DNA of 5,575 nucleotides from Paracoccaceae bacterium (GTDB lineage: Bacteria; Pseudomonadota; Alphaproteobacteria; Rhodobacterales; Rhodobacteraceae), in assembly GCA_025458985.1 (NCBI GenBank), contig JALORM010000140.1, positions 1 through 5,575 of the forward strand, in the 5' to 3' direction. Within the stretch, counting starts at the first letter, position 1, and every line of letters begins with the position of its first letter. Of this stretch, positions 1 to 4,710 are shown in pieces. The translations under genes and the position numbers were made by a program. Under the pieces are notes generated by a model. The model did not search any database and was not told where the DNA came from. It worked only from the letters and a program-made list of their open reading frames with translations.

Positions 1-918
1 GCCTACGGCAACGGGCAGATGCTGGCGGGCGGCGGCGGGGCGGATGTGCTGAGGGTGGAGCGTCAGGGCACCACAGGACCCGCGATCCTCTGGGGCGGGG
101 AGGGGGCGGACGAATTCCGGCTGGCCGAGGACTTCGTGTTCAACACCGACGGCGAGGTGGAACTGCGGATGCCCGCCGGCATCCTGCTGGCCACCGTGAC
201 CGGGCTGACCGAGCTCAACTTCCACCTGTTCGACCTTGCCATGCTGGGCCTGCCGCAGGATTTCGACTGGTCCCAGATCGACGCGGTCATCCTGAACCCC
301 GACCCCGAGGACCGGCTGTTCCTGGGCGACGAGCAGCAGAGCGTCGTCATGGGAAGCTATCAGGTGGGCTACGACCCGGCATCGACGCTCGACTACCTGC
401 GGGTGGTGTCGGGCGATTATGAGGACGGCGGCCGCGTCGTGGACTTCTTCACCGCGGGCTTCCTGGGCTCAGGGGAGTACACCGTCTTCGCCGCGGGCGC
501 GGAAGTCTGGGAGACCGGGCTATACGATTACGTCAACCCGGCCCATGCCGCCTACGTCGAGAGCGCCCACCCGGACTGGGACTGGTGGCGCGGATATCTG
601 GAGGAGGAGTTCTACCTCGGCGAGGGGATGGACTTCTCGATCGAGGCGCCGACCCGAGAGTATGTCGACATTACCTATGGTGCCCGGACGCAGGAAAATG
701 CCCCGCCCGATGGCGAGTCCGTGACCTACGACCTTGATGGTGAAACGTACCTGCACCACGTTGGTGTGCAGTCGCTTGACGATGTCGGAACCTTCATGAC
801 CACCCAACACATTGGACCGTGGTTCTTTCTCGGCGGGCAACTCGACAGAGCGGCGCTTGCCGCGGACGCGACCTTCACCGCAGACATGAGCGGATACTTC
901 GAAGAGCTCTGGCTCTGA
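1..918 (+). CDS. Partial RTX-type calcium-binding protein, C-terminal part
   Basis: The reading frame is open from the first base, so the gene begins upstream; the ATG at 19 is internal to a glycine-rich repeat and is unlikely to be the start. About 305 residues are visible, ending in TGA at 916-918. Two copies of the RTX nonapeptide pattern GGxGxDxUx can be read: GGGGADVLR (visible residues 10-18) and GGEGADEFR (32-40). In known families these repeats form a calcium-binding beta-roll in proteins exported by type I secretion. The rest is acidic and rich in aromatic residues (for example DWDWW near residue 195) and matches no domain I recognise. The protein ends in FEELWL, acidic residues followed by a hydrophobic end, which is compatible with an uncleaved C-terminal type I secretion signal but does not prove one. 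No Cys is seen in the visible part, as is common in RTX proteins. Secretion and calcium binding are inferred; the specific activity is unknown. Confidence 0.6.
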   Translation, partial: AYGNGQMLAGGGGADVLRVERQGTTGPAILWGGEGADEFRLAEDFVFNTDGEVELRMPAGILLATVTGLTELNFHLFDLAMLGLPQDFDWSQIDAVILNPDPEDRLFLGDEQQSVVMGSYQVGYDPASTLDYLRVVSGDYEDGGRVVDFFTAGFLGSGEYTVFAAGAEVWETGLYDYVNPAHAAYVESAHPDWDWWRGYLEEEFYLGEGMDFSIEAPTREYVDITYGARTQENAPPDGESVTYDLDGETYLHHVGVQSLDDVGTFMTTQHIGPWFFLGGQLDRAALAADATFTADMSGYFEELWL

Positions 919-923
919 CCCCC

Positions 924-952
924 TTGCCATCGCCCCCGAACACACCTATACG
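924..952 (+). promoter_or_regulatory. Candidate sigma-70-type promoter of rpsB-tsf
   Basis: A -35-like TTGCCA (924-929, five of six matches to TTGACA) and a -10-like TATACG (947-952, four of six) are separated by exactly 17 nt. Transcription would start near 958-960, giving a leader of about 110 nt before the rpsB ATG. It begins 6 nt after the stop of the upstream gene and is the only good hexamer pair I see in this gap. Called by eye. Confidence 0.5.
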
Positions 953-966
953 CGCGCCACTTCACA

Positions 967-1042
967 GGCGGAGTGCGGGCCGGTCGGGGGAGACATCCCC
1001 GGCGGTCCACCGGTTGCCCCGAGAGGGGTGAGACATTCCGCC
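967..1042 (+). promoter_or_regulatory. Structured 5' leader of rpsB (candidate autoregulatory RNA)
   Basis: GGCGGAGTG (967-975) can pair with CATTCCGCC (1034-1042) as a 9-bp helix with one G-U pair, enclosing 58 nt. Inside, GGGGA/TCCCC (987-991/996-1000) closes a GACA loop, and CCGGT/ACCGG (980-984/1009-1013) can close a larger arm around it. CCCC/GGGG (1017-1020/1025-1028) closes a GAGA tetraloop of the GNRA type, extendable by wobble pairs. The Shine-Dalgarno sequence lies just outside the fold. In gammaproteobacteria S2 represses rpsB-tsf through its leader RNA; a similar role here is inferred. High GC makes chance pairing easy. Confidence 0.35.
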
Positions 1043-1069
1043 GAGGCGCGAAACCGGAAAGGACAAGGC

Positions 1070-1837
1070 ATGGCGCTCCCCGAGTTTTCCATGCGTCAGC
1101 TGCTTGAAGCTGGCGTGCACTTCGGCCACCAGACCCAGCGGTGGAACCCCCGCATGGGGCCGTACATCTACGGCGACCGCAACGGCATCCACATCCTCGA
1201 CCTGACCCAGACGGTCCCGATGCTGGACGCGGCACTGAACGTGATCCGCGAGACGGTGGCCAAGGGCGGCCGCATCCTCTTCGTCGGCACGAAGCGGCAG
1301 GCGCAGAAGCCGGTCGCCGAGGCGGCCGAGAAATGCGCGCAGTACTACATGAACCACCGCTGGCTGGGCGGCACGCTCACCAACTGGAAGACGGTCAGCC
1401 AGTCGATCAATCGGCTGAAGCAGATCGACGAGCTGATGGCGCACGGCGCCGAAGGGCTGACCAAGAAGGAGCGCCTCGGGATGGAGCGCGAGCAGGCCAA
1501 GCTGCAGGCCAGCCTCGGCGGCATCCGCGAGATGGGCGGCCTGCCGGACCTTCTGTTCGTGATCGACGTGAACAAGGAGGACCTCGCGATCCTCGAGGCC
1601 CGCAAGCTCGGCATCCCGGTCGTGGCGGTGGTGGATACCAACTGCTCGCCCGAGGGCGTGGACTACGTGATCCCCGGCAACGACGACGCGGCCCGCGCCA
1701 TCGCGCTCTACTGCGATCTGGCCAGCCGCGCGGCCCTTGACGGGATGTCGGCCCAGATGGGGGCCGCCGGCATCGACCTCGGCGCGCTGGAAGAGGCGCC
1801 CGCCGAGGAGGCCGTCGAGGAAGACGTGCAGGCCTGA
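1070..1837 (+). CDS. rpsB: 30S ribosomal protein S2
   Basis: Encodes a 255-residue ribosomal protein S2, which binds late to the small ribosomal subunit near the platform and is needed for S1 binding in proteobacteria. The length is normal for alphaproteobacteria. The N-terminal S2 signature (residues 8-29, containing LLEAGVHFGHQTQRWNP), the RWLGGTLTNWKT block (97-108) and the second signature (about 159-189, containing PDLLFVIDV and LGIPVVAVVD) are all intact. The C-terminus is an acidic, alanine-rich tail (EEAPAEEAVEEDVQA), common in this lineage. I chose the ATG at 1070 because AAAGGA (1058-1063) lies 6 nt upstream and the protein then begins MALPEFSMRQL as in homologues; an in-frame GTG at 1028 would add 14 non-conserved residues and lies inside the leader fold. 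First gene of the rpsB-tsf operon, 76 nt before tsf. Confidence 0.98.
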   Translation: MALPEFSMRQLLEAGVHFGHQTQRWNPRMGPYIYGDRNGIHILDLTQTVPMLDAALNVIRETVAKGGRILFVGTKRQAQKPVAEAAEKCAQYYMNHRWLGGTLTNWKTVSQSINRLKQIDELMAHGAEGLTKKERLGMEREQAKLQASLGGIREMGGLPDLLFVIDVNKEDLAILEARKLGIPVVAVVDTNCSPEGVDYVIPGNDDAARAIALYCDLASRAALDGMSAQMGAAGIDLGALEEAPAEEAVEEDVQA

Positions 1838-1862
1838 GGCCGGCCGTCACGCGACTGAGACG

Positions 1863-1883
1863 GGGCGGGGGTATTCCCCGCCC
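1863..1883 (+). promoter_or_regulatory. GC hairpin between rpsB and tsf (possible attenuator)
   Basis: GGGCGGGG (1863-1870) and CCCCGCCC (1876-1883) form a perfect 8-bp, all-GC stem around a GTATT loop. The next T-run (TTTT, 1892-1895) begins 8 nt beyond the stem, so it is a poor intrinsic terminator. It could weaken readthrough to tsf, protect the rpsB 3' end, or mark an RNA-processing site. The tsf Shine-Dalgarno (GAGGAG, 1901-1906) is outside the stem. Confidence 0.45.
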
Positions 1884-1913
1884 GACAGCGATTTTCCCCC
1901 GAGGAGAAGACAG

Positions 1914-2789
1914 ATGAGCATCACCGCGAGCATGGTGAAAGAGCTGCGCGAGATGACCGGCGCGGGCATGATGGACGCCAAGAAGGCGCTGACCGAAACC
2001 GCCGGCGACATGGAGGCGGCTGTCGACTGGCTGCGCACCAAGGGCCTGGCCAAGGCCGCGAAGAAATCCGGCCGCACCGCGGCCGAGGGCCTGGTCGGCG
2101 TCGCCGTCCGGGGCGGCGTGGGCGTGGCGGTCGAGGTCAACTCGGAAACCGATTTCGTCGCCAAGAACGCCGAGTTCCAGGCGATGGTCGCGTCCTTCAC
2201 GCAGGCCGCACTCGACGTGCGCGACCTCGACGGGCTCAAGGCCGCGAAGATCGGTGGCAAGACCGTGGAAGAGACCCTGACCGACGCCATCGCGAAGATC
2301 GGCGAGAACATGACGCTGCGCCGGATGGCGCGGATCGAGGGCGACACGGTCGTCAGCTACATCCACAACGCCGCAGGCGAAGGGATGGGCAAGATCGGCG
2401 TTCTCGTGGCGCTGAAGGGCGGCGAGGCGGGCCTCGGCCGCCAGGTGGCGATGCACGTCGCGGCCGCCAACCCGGCGTCGCTGTCCGAAGCCGACCTCGA
2501 CCCCGCCGTGGTCGAGAAGGAGCGCCAGATCCAGATCGACATCGCGCGCGAGTCGGGCAAGCCCGAGGCGGTGATCGAGAAGATGATCGAAGGCCGGATG
2601 AAGAAGTTCGCCGCCGAGGTGACGCTTCTCGGTCAGGCCTTCGTCGTGAACCCCGACGTGACCGTGGCCCAGGCCGCGAAGGACGCAGGCGCCGAGATCA
2701 CCGGCTTCGTGCGCCTGGCCGTGGGCGAGGGGATCGAGAAGAAGGAAGAGGATTTCGCGGCCGAGGTCGCCAAGACGCTCGGCGGCTGA
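1914..2789 (+). CDS. tsf: Translation elongation factor Ts
   Basis: Encodes a 291-residue EF-Ts, the cytoplasmic guanine-nucleotide exchange factor that reloads EF-Tu with GTP. The N-terminal UBA-like module and signature are present (LREMTGAGMMDAKKAL, residues 11-26). The TDFV motif that contacts EF-Tu is at residues 79-82 within ETDFVAKN, close to its position in Escherichia coli. The core subdomains follow, including a KERQIQID helix region near 200, and the C-terminal module is complete, ending AAEVAKTLGG. Start: ATG at 1914 has GAGGAG at 1901-1906 with 7-nt spacing; the frame stays open upstream into rpsB, but that extension is non-conserved and overlaps rpsB in another frame. The gene follows rpsB by 76 nt in the order conserved across bacteria and is followed at once by a strong terminator, so the operon is bicistronic here. 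Confidence 0.98.
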   Translation: MSITASMVKELREMTGAGMMDAKKALTETAGDMEAAVDWLRTKGLAKAAKKSGRTAAEGLVGVAVRGGVGVAVEVNSETDFVAKNAEFQAMVASFTQAALDVRDLDGLKAAKIGGKTVEETLTDAIAKIGENMTLRRMARIEGDTVVSYIHNAAGEGMGKIGVLVALKGGEAGLGRQVAMHVAAANPASLSEADLDPAVVEKERQIQIDIARESGKPEAVIEKMIEGRMKKFAAEVTLLGQAFVVNPDVTVAQAAKDAGAEITGFVRLAVGEGIEKKEEDFAAEVAKTLGG

Positions 2790-2803
2790 ACCCGCCCGAC
2801 ATG

Positions 2804-2833
2804 GCCCCGGCGGCGACGCCGGGGCTTTTCTTT
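2804..2833 (+). terminator. Rho-independent terminator of rpsB-tsf
   Basis: GCCCCGGCG (2804-2812) and CGCCGGGGC (2817-2825) form a perfect 9-bp GC-rich stem with a GCGA (GNRA-type) tetraloop, followed directly by TTTTCTTT (2826-2833). It starts 14 nt after the tsf stop codon and should insulate the GTPase gene from strong ribosomal-operon transcription. Confidence 0.93.
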
Positions 2834-2841
2834 CCCGGCAA

Positions 2842-2860
2842 AATGTTATGACATAACATT
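2842..2860 (+). promoter_or_regulatory. Zur-type operator overlapping the GTPase promoter
   Basis: AATGTTATGACATAACATT is a perfect 19-bp inverted repeat (9-bp arms about a single central A). It is strikingly AT-rich for this genome and lies 25 nt upstream of the start codon. It resembles the alphaproteobacterial Zur operator, whose core is TGTTAT/ATAACA, and COG0523 GTPases are classic Zur targets. A possible extended -10 (TGT then TATGAC, 2844-2852) lies inside the palindrome; an alternative -10 is TAACAT (2854-2859). No convincing -35 is visible, and upstream space is limited by the terminator T-run ending at 2833. Zinc-loaded Zur bound here would block RNA polymerase, so expression should rise on zinc starvation. 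Zur identity is inferred from pattern and context; a Fur-family paralogue is the main alternative. Confidence 0.8.
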
Positions 2861-2885
2861 ACATGCCGAAGGAAAGGATCCAACG

Positions 2886-4094
2886 ATGCCCCGAACCGAA
2901 CGCCGTCTTCCTGTCACCGTCCTGTCCGGCTTCCTCGGGGCCGGCAAGACGACGCTTCTGAACCATGTCCTCAACAACCGCGAGGGCCGCCGCGTGGCGG
3001 TCATCGTCAACGACATGTCCGAGGTCAACATCGACGCCGACCTCGTGCGCGAGGGCACGTCGCTCAGCCGGTCCGACGAAAAGCTGGTCGAGATGACGAA
3101 CGGCTGCATCTGCTGCACGCTGCGCGACGATCTGTTGACCGAGGTCCGGCGCCTGGCGGGGGAGGGGCGCTTCGACTACCTGCTGATCGAATCGACCGGC
3201 ATCGCCGAACCGCTGCCGGTGGCCGCGACCTTCGACTTCCGCGATGCCGAGGGGCAGAGCCTGTCGGATATCGCGCGGCTCGACACGATGGTGACGGTGG
3301 TCGATGCGGTGAACCTGCTGAAGGACTTCTCAAGCCACGATTTCCTCTCTGACCGCGGCGAAAGCCTTGGGGAGGAGGACGGAAGAACACTCGTCAACCT
3401 GTTGACCGATCAGATCGAATTCGCCAACGTGATCGTCCTGAACAAGGTCGCCGACGCCGGCCCCGAGCGTGTCGCGGCGGCAAGGCAGATCATTCGCGCG
3501 CTCAACCCCGACGCGCGGCTGGTCGAGGCCGACCACGCCCGCGTTGCATCCGGGGCGATCTTCGACACCGGCCTTTTCGACTTCGACCGCGCGCAGGAGC
3601 ATCCGCTCTGGGCGAAGGAGCTCTACGGCTTCGCGCACCATGTGCCCGAGACCGAGGAATACGGCATCTCGTCCTTCGTCTACCGGGCGCGGCGTCCGTT
3701 CCATCCCTCCCGCATCCACGCCGTGCTGAACGGCGACCTGCCGGGGATCATCCGGGCAAAGGGCCACTTCTGGATCGCGACCCGGCCGGCCTGGGTGGCC
3801 GAGTTCAGCCTCGCGGGCGCGGTGTCGTCGGTGTCGCCGCTCGGGACCTGGTGGGCCGCGGTGCCGCGCGACCGATGGCCGGGCGGGGGCGAGGGCAGGG
3901 CGATGGTCGAGGAAAACTGGCAGGAGCCGTGGGGCGACCGCCGGCAGGAGCTGGTCTTCATCGGCGCGGGGTACGACCGCGCGGCGATCGAGGCCGCGCT
4001 TGACGCGGCGCTTGTGCCCGAGGGCCGGTTCGTGCCGGACGCCTGGGCGGGTCTGCCCGATCCGTTCCCCCAGTGGGGCCGCAAGGCGGCCTGA
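2886..4094 (+). CDS. zigA: COG0523/CobW-family GTPase, ZigA-like zinc metallochaperone
   Basis: Encodes a 402-residue G3E-family GTPase thought to deliver zinc to client proteins during zinc limitation. Walker A is GFLGAGKT (residues 15-22). The metal-binding CxCC motif is C74-I-C-C77 within NGCICCTLRDDL. The Walker B-type block is ESTGIAEP (102-109). The G4 position reads NKVA (186-189) with an Asp one residue later, instead of NKxD. The C-terminal CobW_C domain covers roughly 255-385 (GISSFVYRARRPFHPSR, then KGHFWIATRP). There is no long His-rich metal-binding stretch as in some CobW or UreG-like relatives. The full-length architecture and DGRTLVNLLTDQIEFANV favour the ZigA/ZagA subgroup over cobalamin CobW; no cobalamin gene is nearby. 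Start: ATG at 2886 follows GGAAAGGA (2871-2878) by 7 nt. The Zur-type palindrome upstream supports zinc-repressed expression. It is probably co-transcribed with the small gene 6 nt downstream. The family call is firm; zinc specificity is inferred. Confidence 0.9.
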   Translation: MPRTERRLPVTVLSGFLGAGKTTLLNHVLNNREGRRVAVIVNDMSEVNIDADLVREGTSLSRSDEKLVEMTNGCICCTLRDDLLTEVRRLAGEGRFDYLLIESTGIAEPLPVAATFDFRDAEGQSLSDIARLDTMVTVVDAVNLLKDFSSHDFLSDRGESLGEEDGRTLVNLLTDQIEFANVIVLNKVADAGPERVAAARQIIRALNPDARLVEADHARVASGAIFDTGLFDFDRAQEHPLWAKELYGFAHHVPETEEYGISSFVYRARRPFHPSRIHAVLNGDLPGIIRAKGHFWIATRPAWVAEFSLAGAVSSVSPLGTWWAAVPRDRWPGGGEGRAMVEENWQEPWGDRRQELVFIGAGYDRAAIEAALDAALVPEGRFVPDAWAGLPDPFPQWGRKAA

Positions 4095-4096
4095 GG
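4093..4096 (+). promoter_or_regulatory. Stop-overlapping ribosome binding site of the small gene
   Basis: GAGG (4093-4096) includes the last two bases of the GTPase stop codon TGA and lies only 4 nt before the ATG at 4101. The short spacing and overlap suggest translational coupling, with ribosomes finishing the GTPase reinitiating on the small gene. Confidence 0.5.
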
Positions 4097-4100
4097 CGCC

Positions 4101-4391
4101 ATGGCGCGCATCGTGGCAGGCAACCTGCGATCCTCGCTCCACGGTCGGCGGCGCAACCGCGATCCGATGGCGGCCTTCGACCGGCTGCCACCGCGGCTCC
4201 GGCGCTGGCTGCACGAGGCGGCGCTGCCGTGGAGCGCCGAGTCGGCGATGACCATCTGGCGGCGGGCCCTTGCGGAAACCGGCTGCGAGGACCAGGCGCT
4301 CGCCCGCTGCGAGGCCGCGGAACGGGCGATGCTCGCGCGCGATGCGCCGCGCATCTGGCGCAGGGCAGAAGGGTCGGGGCAGGGCCTCTGA
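4101..4391 (+). CDS. Small arginine-rich protein, DUF6525-like, in operon with the GTPase
   Basis: Encodes 96 residues starting MARIVAGNLRSSLHGRRRNR. A basic N-terminus (RRRNRD, about 16-21) is followed by DPMAAFDRLPPRLRRWLHEAALPWS, then an alpha-helical stretch with SAESAMTIWRRAL and a closing helix rich in Ala, Glu and Arg (ERAMLARDAPRIWRR). From memory this pattern (NLRxxL...RRR..DPMAA.D.LP..LR.WL..AALPWSP) matches small DUF6525 proteins of Rhodobacterales; that assignment needs a profile search. There is no signal peptide, membrane segment or metal motif: one Cys (about residue 62) and one His in the helical part. Function is unknown. It starts 6 nt after the GTPase stop with an overlapping Shine-Dalgarno, so it should be expressed under the same zinc control. 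Coding is supported by the conserved-looking sequence and tight spacing. A partner or RNA/ribosome-associated role is speculation. Confidence 0.8.
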   Translation: MARIVAGNLRSSLHGRRRNRDPMAAFDRLPPRLRRWLHEAALPWSAESAMTIWRRALAETGCEDQALARCEAAERAMLARDAPRIWRRAEGSGQGL

Positions 4392-4404
4392 GCCGGGAAG
4401 AAGA

Positions 4405-4439
4405 GGCGGAGCGACCTGCTGGGACGAGGCCGCTCCGCC
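4405..4439 (+). terminator. Hairpin closing the GTPase operon, without T-tract
   Basis: GGCGGAGCG (4405-4413) and CGCTCCGCC (4431-4439) form a perfect 9-bp stem around a 17-nt loop, beginning 13 nt after the small gene's stop codon. No T-run follows on the + strand, and none precedes it that would serve the - strand, so it is not a classical intrinsic terminator. It may be a non-canonical terminator or a 3'-end stabilising hairpin. Confidence 0.45.
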
Positions 4440-4552
4440 GGGGTGCACGCCCGCCTCCGGGGATGAACAGGCAGCGCGTGCGGGGTGCCGGCCGGTCAGA
4501 CGGAAATGCGCCCTTCCGGCCAGCTTCCGGTTTCCCGGACGCGACCCGTATT

Positions 4553-4568
4553 TCCTGTAATATCAGGA
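4553..4568. repeat. Short AT-centred palindrome (TCCTG-N6-CAGGA)
   Basis: TCCTG (4553-4557) and CAGGA (4564-4568) flank TAATAT, giving a 16-bp interrupted palindrome in an otherwise GC-rich region. Its size is right for a dimeric regulator. The CTG/CAG arms recall lux boxes, but the spacing is 6 nt where the LuxR-family pattern CTG-N10-CAG has 10. Confidence 0.3.
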
Positions 4569-4627
4569 CCTTCCGGGCCGTTGTTCCCTGGCCAATGCCA
4601 CCACTCACGGAACTTCTCAAGACTGCC

Positions 4628-4670
4628 CCCTTACGCAAGGTAAGGGAAGTCAGGGTTTCCTTACCTGACT
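4628..4670. repeat. Cluster of overlapping, mutually exclusive inverted repeats
   Basis: Three stems share sequence. A: CCCTTAC (4628-4634) with GTAAGGG (4640-4646), loop 5 nt. B: GGTAAGG (4639-4645) with CCTTACC (4659-4665), extendable on the + strand RNA by G-U and two A-U pairs to 10 bp with a 7-nt loop. C: AGTCAGG (4648-4654) with CCTGACT (4664-4670), loop 9 nt. A and B compete for 4640-4645, and B and C compete for 4664-4665. It could be a small-RNA element, a 3' processing or termination signal for the LuxR transcript, or a set of protein sites built on CCTTAC half-sites. No T-run supports ordinary termination. Confidence 0.45.
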
Positions 4671-4710
4671 GGTCAATCAATATCCCGGAGGGCTCCGTCG
4701 CGGCGCCCGT

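Larger units (their letters stand above)
4392..4710. other. 319-nt convergent intergenic region
   Basis: This stretch lies between the tails of the small + strand gene and the - strand LuxR gene. Reading frames that cross it show no recognisable protein and no good Shine-Dalgarno, so I call no CDS. It holds the 9-bp hairpin at 4405-4439, three direct copies of CTTCCGG (4513-4519, 4524-4530, 4570-4576), a small AT-rich palindrome at 4553-4568 and a cluster of overlapping inverted repeats at 4628-4670. The 4550-4680 part is visibly less GC-rich than its surroundings, which fits a regulatory or small-RNA function. No clear promoter or T-tract terminator was found on either strand. Confidence 0.6.

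Noticed and set aside
1028..1069. Upstream GTG start for rpsB adding 14 residues
   Set aside because: It lies inside the leader fold and encodes no conserved sequence, and the ATG at 1070 has a good Shine-Dalgarno and the standard S2 N-terminus.
1737..1913. N-terminal extension of EF-Ts into rpsB
   Set aside because: The extra 59 codons overlap rpsB in another frame and resemble no EF-Ts; GAGGAG fixes the start at 1914.
3330..4448. Long antisense reading frame opposite the GTPase gene
   Set aside because: High GC leaves few stops on the complementary strand; the translation has no domain, and the GTPase on the + strand is unmistakable.
4553..4568. Lux box
   Set aside because: The CTG and CAG arms are 6 nt apart, not 10, and the site lies downstream of the LuxR-type gene with no promoter identified beside it.
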